A stretch of 64,000 nt of DNA from assembly GCA_031555315.1 (NCBI GenBank), contig JAVBUO010000003.1:97359-161358 (forward strand), written 5' to 3'. The notes beneath the pieces are model-generated. The model ran no database searches. It had not been told where the DNA came from and saw only the letters and a list, made by a program, of their open reading frames with translations. Source of the stretch: JAVBJV01 sp031555315. GTDB taxonomy: Bacteria; Pseudomonadota; Alphaproteobacteria; Acetobacterales; Acetobacteraceae. This document shows, in pieces, positions 25,588 through 34,590 of this stretch (the stretch's first letter is position 1; every line of letters starts with the position of its first letter). The translations under genes were made by a program, and so were the position numbers.

Positions 25588-27258
25588 CTAGCCGCTGGTT
25601 CCCGCCGCCGCCAGCATCGCATCGGCGGCGGTACTGTCGGTGTCGATGATGGTGTTCGCGCCCAGTTGCACGAAATGCGCGGCTTCGGCGGCATCGTGCG
25701 CATGCACGACGATCTTCAGGCCGGCGTTCAGGGCGCGCGACTGCGCGACGATCTGCCCGGCCTCGAACGCCTGGGTGATGTCGATCAGCAGCACGTCCGC
25801 CGCGGCGATGTTCGCCGCGGCCAGCACCTCGGGCGTCGCCGCGTTGCCATGCAGCACCTGCACGCCCTGGGCCTGCAGCGCCGCGGCCAGATCGTCGCGC
25901 GCTTCCAGCACCACCAGCGACGCATTTCGCGCCCGCAGCCGGTCCGCCAGCATTCGCCCGATGCGTCCGCCGTAGCCGACCAGCACCGTATGCCCGCGGC
26001 CGGTAAACGGGGTCAGTTCGGCCTTCGGCGGTGCGGCGCCGGGTGCGGCATCGCGAACCGCCCGGCGCTTTTCGATGTAGTCGACCAGCATGAAGGCCAG
26101 CGGATTGAGCAGGATCGAAAAGATCGCCCCGGCCAGAATCAGGTCGCGCGCCGCCTCGGGCAGCACACCGTGCGTCACGCCGAACACCGCCAGAATGAAC
26201 GAGAATTCGCCGATCTGCGCCAGGCTGGCCGAGATCGTCATCGCCGTCGTGTTGGCGTAACCGAACAGCCGCACCAGCGCGAACGCCGCCATCGACTTGC
26301 CGACCAGGATGATCGCCAGCGTCGCCAGCAGCGACAGCGGGTCGTCGATCAGCGTCGCCGGGTTGAACAGCATACCGACCGAGACGAAAAACAGCACCGC
26401 GAAAGCGTCGCGCAGCGGCAGGGTTTCATGCGCGGCGCGGTGCGACAGTTCGCTTTCCGCCAGTACCATACCGGCGAAGAACGCCCCCAGCGCGAACGAC
26501 ACGTCGAACAGTTTCGACGCGCCATAGGCGACACCCAGCGCCAGCGCCAGCACCGCCAGCCGGAACAGCTCGCGCGAGCCGGTATGCGCCACCCAGTGCA
26601 GCAGCCACGGGATCACCCGCCGCCCGACCAGCAGCATCAGCGCGATGAACGCCACCACCTTCAGCACGGTCAACAGCACCGTCCAGCCGATGCCGGCACC
26701 GCCCGCCACGGTGTTGCCACCGGTGCCGATCACCCCGGCGCTGGCCAGCGCCGGCAGCAGCACCAGCGCCAGCACCATCACCAGGTCTTCGACGATCAGC
26801 CAGCCCACCGCGATGCGGCCGCGATCGGTCTCCAGGATCTTGCGTTCGGTGACGGCGCGCAGCAGCACGACTGTACTGGCGGTGGACAGCGCCAGCCCGA
26901 ACACCACCCCCGCCGACACCGGCCAGCCCAGCGCCGCCGCCAGCCCCATGCCCAGCACCGTCGCCACGGCGATCTGCACCAGTGCGCCCGGAATGGCGAT
27001 GTATTTGACCGACAGCAGATCCTTCAGCGAAAAATGCAGCCCGACCCCGAACATCAGCAGGATCACGCCGATCTCCGCCAGCTCGCCGATCAGGTAGCGA
27101 TCGGCGACGAATCCCGGCGTCCACGGTCCGACCAGCACACCCGCCAGCAGATACCCGACCAACGGCGAAATCCGGAACCGGTAGGCAATCGTTCCCAGAA
27201 GGAAGGCAAGACACAATCCGCCGACAATCGTGGTGATCAACGGGGTTGCGTGCGGCAT
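25588..27258 (-). CDS. CPA2 monovalent cation:proton antiporter (YbaL/Kef type), copy 1
   Basis: Inner-membrane antiporter of the CPA2 family with a C-terminal NAD-binding RCK/TrkA-N domain, 556 aa. About 13 hydrophobic segments fill residues 1-400; PLVGYLLAGVLVGPWTPG and EIGVILLMFGVGLHFSLKDL near the N terminus and SKLFDVSFALGAFFAGMVLAESEL are characteristic. The TrkA-N domain (about 415-540) starts HTVLVGYGGRIGRMLA and has a Rossmann glycine pattern. It is highly similar to the next gene upstream and probably arose by tandem duplication. Transported ion (K+ or Na+) unknown. Confidence 0.9.
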   Translation of the reverse strand: MPHATPLITTIVGGLCLAFLLGTIAYRFRISPLVGYLLAGVLVGPWTPGFVADRYLIGELAEIGVILLMFGVGLHFSLKDLLSVKYIAIPGALVQIAVATVLGMGLAAALGWPVSAGVVFGLALSTASTVVLLRAVTERKILETDRGRIAVGWLIVEDLVMVLALVLLPALASAGVIGTGGNTVAGGAGIGWTVLLTVLKVVAFIALMLLVGRRVIPWLLHWVAHTGSRELFRLAVLALALGVAYGASKLFDVSFALGAFFAGMVLAESELSHRAAHETLPLRDAFAVLFFVSVGMLFNPATLIDDPLSLLATLAIILVGKSMAAFALVRLFGYANTTAMTISASLAQIGEFSFILAVFGVTHGVLPEAARDLILAGAIFSILLNPLAFMLVDYIEKRRAVRDAAPGAAPPKAELTPFTGRGHTVLVGYGGRIGRMLADRLRARNASLVVLEARDDLAAALQAQGVQVLHGNAATPEVLAAANIAAADVLLIDITQAFEAGQIVAQSRALNAGLKIVVHAHDAAEAAHFVQLGANTIIDTDSTAADAMLAAAGTSG

Positions 27259-27339
27259 GCCGTCTTCCTTCCTGCTTGGTGTTGGACTCTCTGTCTGTGT
27301 TCGTCCGTTGTGTTATCCGTGTTTTCCGTCGTGCCGGAT

Positions 27340-29133
27340 TTAAGCGGCAGACGGACTCAGCTCGGGCGTGGAAGTCGGAAAAAGGTTGGCGGGCATTTCC
27401 TCGACCACGGGCTGCGGCGCATCGGCCGGCATCACGGGGCTACAGGCCTCGCCTTCCAGCATGACGTGGGCGGCGGCTTCCTCGGCATTCACCACCTTGT
27501 CCGCCCCCATGCGGGTGAAATATTCGGTCTCGGCGTCGTCGTAGGTGCGCGCGATGATCCGCAAAGCCGGATTGGCGGTGCGCGCCTGCTGGATGATCTG
27601 CCCGGCCTCGAACGCCTGCGGAATGGCGATGAACAGGATCCGCGCCGCCGCCACGTTCGCGGCACGGACCAGCATCGGCGCCGCACCGTTGCCCTGAATC
27701 GCCTGAATGCCCTGGGCGCGCAGGTTCTCGACCAGATCCTCGCGGTCCTCGAGCACGACCAGCGGCATGTTCTGGGCGCGCAGGTGCGCCGCCAGCGTGC
27801 ATCCGACATGGCCGTAACCGACCAGCACGGCGTGATCGGTCAGCGCCACGGGCTCGGGTTCGGCCGCCGGTTCGCTGGGAACCACCGGCGCGGCGGTGGT
27901 GGAGATCGCTTCCGCCGCCCGTTCCTGACGGCGGCGCAGATAATCCAGTACCAAAAACAGCAGCGGGTTGAGCAGAATCGAGATGATCGACCCGGCCAGA
28001 ATCAGATCGCGCCCTTCCTGCGGCAGCACCTGCAGATGAACGCCCAGCCCCGACAGGATGAACGAGAATTCGCCGATCTGCGCCACGAACACCGCCGTCT
28101 GCATCGCCATAGTACGCGGTTGCCCGAACAGCCGCATCAGCCCGAACGTCGCCAGCGACTTCATGCACAGAATCACCGCCACCGTGCCGAGCACCGCCCA
28201 CGGGCTGCGCGTCAGCACTGCGGGGTCGAACAGCATGCCGACCGAGACGAAGAACAGCACCGCGAAGGCGTCGCGCAACGGCAGGATCTCCTGTGCGGCG
28301 CGGTTGGCGAGCTGGCTTTCCGACAACAGCATGCCGGCCAGAAACGCCCCCAGCGCGAACGACACCCCGAACGACGCCGAGGCCGCATACGCGACCCCCA
28401 GCGCCAGCACCAGCACCGCCATGCGGAACAGCTCGCGCGAGCCGGTATGCGCCACCCAGTGCAGGATCCACGGAATCAGCCGCCGCCCGACCACCAGCAT
28501 CAGCAGGATGAAACCACCCACCTTGGCCAGCGTGATCAGCAGCACCGCGCCGACCCCGTCGCCCAGGCCGATCATCTGGCCCAGCCAGCCGAGCCCGCCG
28601 CCCGACATCGACCCGCCGACCAAGGCCGGCAGCAGCACCAGCGCCAGCACCATCACCAGGTCTTCGACGATCAGCCAGCCGACCATCGTGCGTCCGCGCT
28701 CGGAGTCCAGCACGCCGCGTTCGGCCAGCGTGCGCAGCAGCACCACCGTGCTGGCCACCGACAGCGACAGCCCGAACACGATCGCCCCGGTCAACGGCCA
28801 GCCCAGCAGCAGGCCGAGCCCGGTCCCCACGCTCGACGTCAGGATGATCTGCCCGATCGCGCCGGGAATCGCCACCGCGCGCACCGACAGCAGGTCCTTC
28901 AGCGAAAAATGCAGCCCGACCCCGAACATCAGCAGGATCACGCCGATCTCCGCCAGCTCGCCGGCCAGTTTCAGGTCGGCGATGAACCCCGGTGTCCACG
29001 GCCCGGCCACCACACCGGCCAGCAGATAGCCGACCAGCGGCGAGATCCGCAGCCGGTGCGCGATCGCCCCGAAGATGAAGGCAAGCGTCAACCCGCCGAC
29101 AATGGTCGCGATCAGCGGCGTTGCGGTAGACAT
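27340..29133 (-). CDS. CPA2 monovalent cation:proton antiporter (YbaL/Kef type), copy 2
   Basis: 597-residue paralogue of the neighbouring antiporter with the same plan: membrane part (about 1-400), TrkA-N domain (about 425-555, starting HAVLVGYGHVGCTLAAHL), and an extra acidic, Pro-rich C-terminal tail of about 40 residues (PADAPQPVVEEMPANLFPTS). Large blocks are identical or nearly so to copy 1 (VGYLLAGVVAGPWTPGF, EIGVILLMFGVGLHFSLKDL). The two genes are 81 bp apart and on the same strand. The differing C-terminal tail suggests different regulation or partner. Confidence 0.9.
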   Translation of the reverse strand: MSTATPLIATIVGGLTLAFIFGAIAHRLRISPLVGYLLAGVVAGPWTPGFIADLKLAGELAEIGVILLMFGVGLHFSLKDLLSVRAVAIPGAIGQIILTSSVGTGLGLLLGWPLTGAIVFGLSLSVASTVVLLRTLAERGVLDSERGRTMVGWLIVEDLVMVLALVLLPALVGGSMSGGGLGWLGQMIGLGDGVGAVLLITLAKVGGFILLMLVVGRRLIPWILHWVAHTGSRELFRMAVLVLALGVAYAASASFGVSFALGAFLAGMLLSESQLANRAAQEILPLRDAFAVLFFVSVGMLFDPAVLTRSPWAVLGTVAVILCMKSLATFGLMRLFGQPRTMAMQTAVFVAQIGEFSFILSGLGVHLQVLPQEGRDLILAGSIISILLNPLLFLVLDYLRRRQERAAEAISTTAAPVVPSEPAAEPEPVALTDHAVLVGYGHVGCTLAAHLRAQNMPLVVLEDREDLVENLRAQGIQAIQGNGAAPMLVRAANVAAARILFIAIPQAFEAGQIIQQARTANPALRIIARTYDDAETEYFTRMGADKVVNAEEAAAHVMLEGEACSPVMPADAPQPVVEEMPANLFPTSTPELSPSAA

Positions 29134-29264
29134 TCAGACCTCATCTTTTCCTGCCATCGGACAACAACGAACTTTCATGGACGCCTTCAGACGCGCCCGT
29201 CTTACGATCCCGGTAATCAACATACCGTGAACTTTGGCCATTGCACGGCAAAGTCTGAAATTTT

Positions 29265-29987
29265 TTACTCGCCGGCCGATAAAAATCCGCAGTGCTCTTC
29301 TTCAAGCACCACACAGCTCAGCACACCACCCGCCCATGCGCCGGTATCGACGCCGATGCGATTCGCCCGCACGACCGGCGCCAGCGCCGCCGTGTGCCCA
29401 TGCACCACCACCGCGCCGAAATCGGCCTCGCTGGCCAGAAACGGCTGGCGGATGCCGGTCAGGTCCGCTTCGGCCTGTGCCTCCAGCGCGATGCCGGGGC
29501 GCACGCCGGCATGCACGAACACATAGCCCCCGGCCCGGTGCATGTGCCGAAGCCCGCCCAGAAACGCGTGATGCGCGGCGGGAATCCCAGCCTGCCAGAT
29601 ATCGGGCCGCGCGCTGTCCAGATCCCAGCTTTGCAGCGTCGCCCGGCCGCCGCACCACAGCCAGTCGGCGATCGCGCCGGCACCGCCGCCCAGAGCATCG
29701 ATCAGCAGCTTTTCATGGTTGCCGATCAGGTTGACCGTCTGGCGCACCCCCGCAACCGGCGCACCGCAGGCCAGCAAGTCCAGCACCCCAGCGCTGTTCG
29801 CGCCCTTGTCGATGTAATCGCCGAGATGCAGCAGCGTGGCGTCGGCCACCGGGCGGACGCGCAGATCGGCTTCTATCTGTTTGTGCAGATCAGCCAGTTG
29901 CCCGGCACAACCGTGGATGTCGCCGATCGCGTAAATCCGTTGTCCGGCGGGCAGAAAAGCGGGAGCGGGCTGCATGTCGATCTTCAT
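29265..29987 (-). CDS. PPP-family serine/threonine phosphatase-like metallophosphoesterase
   Basis: Cytoplasmic metal-dependent phosphatase of the PPP/ApaH-like family, 240 aa. Metal-binding motifs are intact: GDIHG (22-26), GDYIDKG (56-62), GNHE (89-92) and a later VVVHGHT, with HAGVRPG between. The length is that of small bacterial protein phosphatases (PrpA/PrpB type) and shorter than ApaH. The start is ambiguous: GTG at 30014, ATG at 29987 or ATG at 29975; none has a strong ribosome binding site. Substrate could be phosphoprotein or a dinucleotide. Confidence 0.85.
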   Translation of the reverse strand: MKIDMQPAPAFLPAGQRIYAIGDIHGCAGQLADLHKQIEADLRVRPVADATLLHLGDYIDKGANSAGVLDLLACGAPVAGVRQTVNLIGNHEKLLIDALGGGAGAIADWLWCGGRATLQSWDLDSARPDIWQAGIPAAHHAFLGGLRHMHRAGGYVFVHAGVRPGIALEAQAEADLTGIRQPFLASEADFGAVVVHGHTAALAPVVRANRIGVDTGAWAGGVLSCVVLEEEHCGFLSAGE

Positions 29988-30042
29988 CTGTCTATTCTTG
30001 CGCCGTATTTCCACCGTCTGACAACCGATCTAGGTTTGCCCC

Positions 30043-30993
30043 ATGATCGAAAAACTGCGAGGCCGGCTGTCCGGCGGCATGACGCTGGGCTGGATATGCG
30101 CGTTCGGCGCCGTGTGCATCTGGTCGAGCTGGGCGGTCGGCACGCGCTTCCTGCTGACCAATGCCACGCTCAACGCGATGGACGCCGTGGCCATCCGCTT
30201 CGCCACCGCCGCCATCCTCCTGCTGCCGGTCACGCTGCGCTACGGTTTCCCGCTGCGCCGGCTGGGCGTCTGGCGGGTGCTGGCGATCGTCATGGGCTCG
30301 GGCGCCGCGTTCAGCCTGTTCAACACCACCGGGCTCGCCTGGGCGCCGGTCGCGCACGGCACCGCGATGACCTCGCCGATGGGCGCGGTGTTCACCGGCG
30401 CGATGGCGCATTTCATCCTGAAGGAACGCCTGAACCAACGCCGCGCCATCGGGCTGGGGGTGGTGCTGGCCGGCGCGCTGCTGCTGGTGTCGTCGGTCGA
30501 TACCGCGCATCGCGACGGCTGGGACATCCTGCGCGGCGACCTGTTCTTCGTCACCGCCGCCTTCCTGTGGTCGGTCTACACCATCGCCGTGCGCGGCTCC
30601 GGGATGACGGCGCTGCAGGTCGTCGCGCTGTCGGCGACCGGCTCGGCGCTGGCCTGGTCGGTGCCGTATCTGATCGTCACCGGCGGCGCGCTGTTCGCCG
30701 CCCCGGCCTCGGAACTGCTGATCGCCGCGCTGCTGCACGGTGTGTACAGCGGCGTGCTGTCGGTTCTGCTGTTCACCGCCGGGGTCGGTATCCTGGGGCC
30801 GGGCAGGGCAGGGGCGGTCGGGGCGCTGAACCCGGTACTGGGCTCGGCGATGGGGGTTGTGCTGCTGGGGGAAATTCCGGGCTGGCAACAGATTGCCGCG
30901 ATCACGCTGCTGACCGGCGGAATCTGGCTGGCGACCGGGGTTCGCTTCGCACGTGCACAAACAACGCTTGCGCCCCCCGATCCACGGGATTAA
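30043..30993 (+). CDS. EamA-family drug/metabolite transporter
   Basis: Ten-helix inner-membrane transporter of the DMT superfamily, 316 aa, with two EamA repeats (about residues 15-150 and 165-300). Typical elements are FGAVCIWSSWAVGTRFLL in the first helix, TSPMGAVFTGAMAHFILKERLN at the end of repeat 1 and LNPVLGSAMGVVLLGEIPGWQ at the end of repeat 2. Function in this family ranges over amino-acid and metabolite export. asd begins 44 bp downstream; co-transcription is possible. Confidence 0.85.
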   Translation: MIEKLRGRLSGGMTLGWICAFGAVCIWSSWAVGTRFLLTNATLNAMDAVAIRFATAAILLLPVTLRYGFPLRRLGVWRVLAIVMGSGAAFSLFNTTGLAWAPVAHGTAMTSPMGAVFTGAMAHFILKERLNQRRAIGLGVVLAGALLLVSSVDTAHRDGWDILRGDLFFVTAAFLWSVYTIAVRGSGMTALQVVALSATGSALAWSVPYLIVTGGALFAAPASELLIAALLHGVYSGVLSVLLFTAGVGILGPGRAGAVGALNPVLGSAMGVVLLGEIPGWQQIAAITLLTGGIWLATGVRFARAQTTLAPPDPRD

Positions 30994-31037
30994 CGCTATC
31001 GTCTTCGCTGTATTTTATTGAGGTTGGAGTTCTGGAT

Positions 31038-32069
31038 ATGGGCTACAGGGTTGCAGTCGTCGGCGCCACCGGGGCAGTCGGACGCGAGATTCTGAAAACT
31101 CTGGCCGAGCGCAATTTCCCGATTACGGACATCGCCGCCGTGGCATCGGGCCGTAGCGCCGGGCAGGAAGTCAGTTTCGGGGAAGACCGCACGCTGAAGG
31201 TTCAGGCGCTGGACACGTTCGACTTCACGGGCTGGGACATCGGTCTGTTTTCGCCGGGCGGCGCGGTGTCCGCCGTGCATGCGCCGCGCGCCGCGGCGCA
31301 GGGCTGCGTGGTGATCGACAACACCAGCGAATTCCGCATGGACCCGGATGTGCCGCTGGTGGTGCCCGAGGTAAACCCGCAGCATCTGGCGCAGTTCAAG
31401 AAGCGCAACATCATCGCCAATCCGAACTGCTCGACGATCCAGATGCTGGTGGCGTTAAAGCCGCTGCACGACAAGTTCAAGATCAAGCGTGTGGTGGTGT
31501 CGACCTATCAGTCGGTGTCGGGCGCCGGCAAGGAAGGCATGGACGAACTGTTCACGCAGACACGCGGCGAATTCGTCAACGATGCGCCCGCGCCGCAGCA
31601 GTTCACCAAGCCGATCGCCTTCAACCTGATTCCGCATATCGACAAGTTCATGGACGACGGGTCGACCAAGGAAGAATGGAAGATGGTGGTCGAAACCAAG
31701 AAAATGCTCGACCCCGACATCGCGGTGACCGCCAGTTGCGTGCGCGTGCCGGTGTTCGTCGGCCACAGTGAATCGGTGTGGATCGACTGCGAGAACCCGA
31801 TCACCGAAGCGGCGGCGCGTCAGGCGCTGTCGAAAGCGCCGGGGGTGATGGTGGTGGATCGCCGTGAAGACGGCGGTTATGCGACACCGAAGGAAATCGC
31901 CGGCGAGGACGCGGTGTTCATCTCGCGCATCCGCAAGGACCCGACCGTGCCGCACGGGCTGATTTTCTGGTGCGTGTCCGACAATCTGCGCAAGGGCGCG
32001 GCGCTGAACGCGGTGCAGATCGCCGAAGAACTGGTGAAACAGAAACTGCTAACGCCGAAAAAACCCTGA
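31038..32069 (+). CDS. asd: Aspartate-semialdehyde dehydrogenase
   Basis: Converts aspartyl phosphate to aspartate semialdehyde with NADPH in the lysine/threonine/methionine and diaminopimelate pathway. 343 aa. The N-terminal Rossmann motif VGATGAVGREIL (8-19), the catalytic cysteine C131 in ANPNCSTIQ and the QSVSGAGKEGMDEL segment are present; the C-terminal half contains ASCVRVPVFVGHSESV. ATG at 31038 follows AGGTTGGAG at a good distance. The gene ends in a strong terminator. Confidence 0.96.
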   Translation: MGYRVAVVGATGAVGREILKTLAERNFPITDIAAVASGRSAGQEVSFGEDRTLKVQALDTFDFTGWDIGLFSPGGAVSAVHAPRAAAQGCVVIDNTSEFRMDPDVPLVVPEVNPQHLAQFKKRNIIANPNCSTIQMLVALKPLHDKFKIKRVVVSTYQSVSGAGKEGMDELFTQTRGEFVNDAPAPQQFTKPIAFNLIPHIDKFMDDGSTKEEWKMVVETKKMLDPDIAVTASCVRVPVFVGHSESVWIDCENPITEAAARQALSKAPGVMVVDRREDGGYATPKEIAGEDAVFISRIRKDPTVPHGLIFWCVSDNLRKGAALNAVQIAEELVKQKLLTPKKP

Positions 32070-32090
32070 TCATCCGTTCAGGATGGTTCG

Positions 32091-32126
32091 ATGCCGGATG
32101 CAGGTTTCTGCATCCGGCATTTTTTG
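32091..32126 (+). terminator. Terminator of asd
   Basis: 13-bp perfect stem ATGCCGGATGCAG / CTGCATCCGGCAT with loop GTTT, followed by TTTTTT. Confidence 0.92.
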
Positions 32127-32139
32127 TGCGCACTCCAGT

Positions 32140-33204
32140 TCAGGCGAACAGGCTCATCTTCAGGGTTTTCGCCACATGCCCGATGCCGCGCTGGGCACGC
32201 ACGCTGTTGCCGAACGTATCGAGCGGCGGCGAGAACGCGGCGATCGCCAGCTTGCCCGGCACGATCGACAGCACCCCGCCGCCGACGCCGCTTTTGGCCG
32301 GCAGGCCAACTTCGTACAGCCACGTGCCGCTGGCGTCGTACATGCCGTTCAGCGTCATCTCGGCCAGCAGATGCGGTACATTCGCCGCTGCGACGATCCG
32401 CTGCTTGCTGACCGGATGCACGCCGCCCCCCGCCAGCACCGCCCCCATGATCGCCAGATCCTTGACGGTCACCGCGATCGAGCATTGCCGCGTGTAGATA
32501 TCGGTCGCCTCCATCGGGTCGCTGTACATGTAGCCGTAGCTCTGCAGCAGCCAGGCGATGCCACGGTTGTGCTGGTTGGTGGCGGCCTCGGATTTGTAGA
32601 CGTCTTCATTCACGCGCAGCTCGTGGCCGGCAAACGCCTTGAACCCTTCGGCGATCCGGCTCCAGCGCTGCTGCGCACCGTCGGCCCGCAACAGACTGGT
32701 CGTCGCAATGGCGCCCGCGTTGACGAACGGGTTGAGCGGCCTGCCCTGGTGCAGTTCGATCGCCTGCACGGAATTGAACGGCATGCCGGTGGGATCGGCG
32801 CCGATCTTCTTGCGCAGTTCCGCAGGGCCGGTTTCTTCCATCACCATCGCCAGCACGAACAGCTTGGAAATGGATTCGATCGCGAAGGCGTAATCTATGT
32901 CGCCGGCCTGATACATCATGCCGGACGGGCTGACCGCGACGATCCCGAACAGGTTGCTGGGCACACTGGCCAGATACGGAATGTAGTCGGCGTTCTTGCC
33001 TTCGGTCAGGCTGGTGAAACGCCGGTGCGCGTCCTCTACCGCGGCCCGGATCTCGGCATCGCCGGCCGGCTGCGCCGCTGCACTGCGCCCACCCGTCATG
33101 GCCAGAGCCGTCGCCGCAAGGCTGGCACCCATCATGAAAGACCGGCGGTCCGGCCTGTCGGCATTCGTCGGACGTGAAGCGGATATCCAGTCTGCCTGCC
33201 GCAT
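32140..33204 (-). CDS. glsA: Glutaminase A with twin-arginine signal
   Basis: Serine-dependent glutaminase (beta-lactamase-like fold) that hydrolyses glutamine to glutamate and ammonia, 354 aa. The catalytic SxxK motif is S111-I-S-K114 in FAIESISKLF; also readable are NPFVNAGAIA and KSGVGGGVLSIVPGKLAIA. The protein is about 45 residues longer than cytoplasmic GlsA because of an N-terminal extension with DRRSFMMGASLAATALAM (19-36), a Tat-type signal, and AAAQ as a likely cleavage region. It would thus act in the periplasm, unlike E. coli YbaS/YneH. Upstream (33205-33336) is an AT-rich region with an inverted repeat. Confidence 0.93.
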   Translation of the reverse strand: MRQADWISASRPTNADRPDRRSFMMGASLAATALAMTGGRSAAAQPAGDAEIRAAVEDAHRRFTSLTEGKNADYIPYLASVPSNLFGIVAVSPSGMMYQAGDIDYAFAIESISKLFVLAMVMEETGPAELRKKIGADPTGMPFNSVQAIELHQGRPLNPFVNAGAIATTSLLRADGAQQRWSRIAEGFKAFAGHELRVNEDVYKSEAATNQHNRGIAWLLQSYGYMYSDPMEATDIYTRQCSIAVTVKDLAIMGAVLAGGGVHPVSKQRIVAAANVPHLLAEMTLNGMYDASGTWLYEVGLPAKSGVGGGVLSIVPGKLAIAAFSPPLDTFGNSVRAQRGIGHVAKTLKMSLFA

Positions 33205-33300
33205 CGTTATCCTCCTGTCCTGAAATAGTTGGCGGAGGGTAAGTATATCTTCACAAAGCCGAAGGCAGAACTAAATATAATTTTGTACTGTTTATAACAT

Positions 33301-33322
33301 TACAACCAATTACCTGGTTGTA
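33301..33322. promoter_or_regulatory. Inverted repeat in the glsA upstream region
   Basis: Perfect 8-bp arms TACAACCA and TGGTTGTA with a 6-bp spacer, inside an AT-rich stretch (33240-33335) about 100 bp upstream of glsA. It has no T-run on either strand of terminator type, so an operator is the better reading; the regulator is unknown. Confidence 0.4.
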
Positions 33323-33336
33323 TATTCATCTGTGAT

Positions 33337-34086
33337 CTACACTTTCATGCGATAAACATAGCGGTATGCCTCGGCAAACCCCAATGCCGCATAAAGCGCC
33401 CGCGCCCGCGTATTGGCCGCGGTGACCTGCAGCCAGGCCTGCCGCGCACCGCATGCTGCCGCATGGGCCAGCACGCCGCGCATCAGCCGCGCGCCATACC
33501 CGCGCCCGCGCAGATCGGCGCGCACGGCGACATCGAAGATCCCCGCCCAGTCGCCATCGACCACCACCAGCGCGGTGCCGGCATCGCCATCTTCGGTACG
33601 CAGGGTCAGGTACGACGTCTCGGGCACGATGCGTGCCAGCAGCAGGCGCATCGCCGCCTCGTGCTGTTCGGCAACGCCCGATGCGTCGATGAAAGCGCGC
33701 AGCCATGCCTCGTCCGGTGTTGCCTGCACATGCAGGGCGGCATCCGGCGGGGTTGCGGATAACGCCATCGTCATCGTCAGGGTTTCGTCGAGCAAGCGAT
33801 AGCCGCGCGCCTCGAGCGTCGCATCCAGCCCCGGCGGGGCAAGCGGGGTGATGCGAAAACACGCGGGCAGTTTGTTGCGCGCGTAGATCTCTTCGGCGCG
33901 CATCAGACGCCGCATCATCTCGGCATCGTCGGGGTCCAGAAAACTGACCGAATTGGCGCGCTTGGTATAGCCGCGCGACAGCCGCATCACCCAGCAGGCG
34001 TCGTAGAACGTGGTCAACCCCGGCCAGGCGTCGAAGAACTTGCGCTCCAGCAGCCCGACCAGTTCCAGGTCGACCGCGCCGCCCAT
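33337..34086 (-). CDS. GNAT-family N-acetyltransferase
   Basis: 249-residue protein whose C-terminal half is a GNAT acetyltransferase fold. The acetyl-CoA loop reads VRADLRGRGYGARLMRG (about 186-202), followed by WLQVTAANTRARALYAALGF, the classic motif B. The N-terminal half (FDAWPGLTTFYDACWVMRLSRGYTKRANS, read in pieces) resembles other two-domain GNAT proteins. It ends 1 bp before... the adjacent ModE-type gene lies just upstream on the same strand (2 bp from its stop to this start), so they form one leftward transcript opposite to modABC. Substrate unknown. Confidence 0.85.
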   Translation of the reverse strand: MGGAVDLELVGLLERKFFDAWPGLTTFYDACWVMRLSRGYTKRANSVSFLDPDDAEMMRRLMRAEEIYARNKLPACFRITPLAPPGLDATLEARGYRLLDETLTMTMALSATPPDAALHVQATPDEAWLRAFIDASGVAEQHEAAMRLLLARIVPETSYLTLRTEDGDAGTALVVVDGDWAGIFDVAVRADLRGRGYGARLMRGVLAHAAACGARQAWLQVTAANTRARALYAALGFAEAYRYVYRMKV

Positions 34087-34087
34087 C

Positions 34088-34453
34088 TCAGCCCCGCACC
34101 ACGACGCGGCGCACCGCAGCTATCTCGGTGCCGATCGCCGCCGCGGTCTTTGTTTCCATGCGCCGATAGACCGCCAGCATCTTTTCCCCCAGTTCCGTCA
34201 GGTACGCACCGCCGCCGCCAGAACCACCCTTGGCGGCGACGATCAGCGGCGACGAAAAAACCGCATTCAGGTCTTCGGCGAGTTTCCACGCCCGCGCATA
34301 CGACATGCCCATTGCCCGCCCGGCGCTGGCGATCGATCCCGTCCTGCCGATCTGTTCCAGCAGATCGGCACGCCCCGGCCCCAGCACGAGACGGCCGTTC
34401 AATACGATACGCAGATGCGGACCCGAACGGTCCAGGTGGCGGACTTTAGGCAT
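34088..34453 (-). CDS. Short ModE-type molybdate regulator (HTH only)
   Basis: 121-residue protein matching the N-terminal winged-helix domain of ModE. The helix-turn-helix region is LLEQIGRTGSIASAGRAMGM followed by SYARAWKLAEDLN (about 32-64), and GGSGGGGAYLTELGEKMLAVYRR is the glycine-rich wing also typical of ModE. The C-terminal molybdate-binding (Di-Mop/TOBE) domains of full-length ModE (about 262 aa) are absent, so ligand sensing must differ. It is divergent from modABC across a 137-bp gap containing a ModE-like box. Likely controls modABC and itself. Confidence 0.85.
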   Translation of the reverse strand: MPKVRHLDRSGPHLRIVLNGRLVLGPGRADLLEQIGRTGSIASAGRAMGMSYARAWKLAEDLNAVFSSPLIVAAKGGSGGGGAYLTELGEKMLAVYRRMETKTAAAIGTEIAAVRRVVVRG

Positions 34454-34501
34454 GCTCTATCCTAGATATATAAAAACCTAAGCATACTCGAAAAGATTTG
34501 C

Positions 34502-34525
34502 CGATATATTTATCCAGATATATCG
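34502..34525. promoter_or_regulatory. ModE-like operator between the regulator and modA
   Basis: CGATATAT, 8-bp spacer, ATATATCG: a perfect palindrome of the form known for ModE boxes (CGnTATAT ... ATATnCG arms). It lies 66 bp before the modA ATG and 49 bp before the regulator start. A second, partial AT element (TAGATATATA) is at 34464-34473. Confidence 0.7.
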
Positions 34526-34590
34526 TGGCGGCAAATATGCCACTTTCGCCAGACCATCCCGCGCAACCACCCCGCGCAAGGAGCCGCCCG

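Noticed and set aside
25480..29526. A 1348-residue frame opposite the tandem antiporters
   Set aside because: Antisense shadow of two clearly recognisable antiporter genes; composition is Gln/His/Arg repeats typical of shadow frames.
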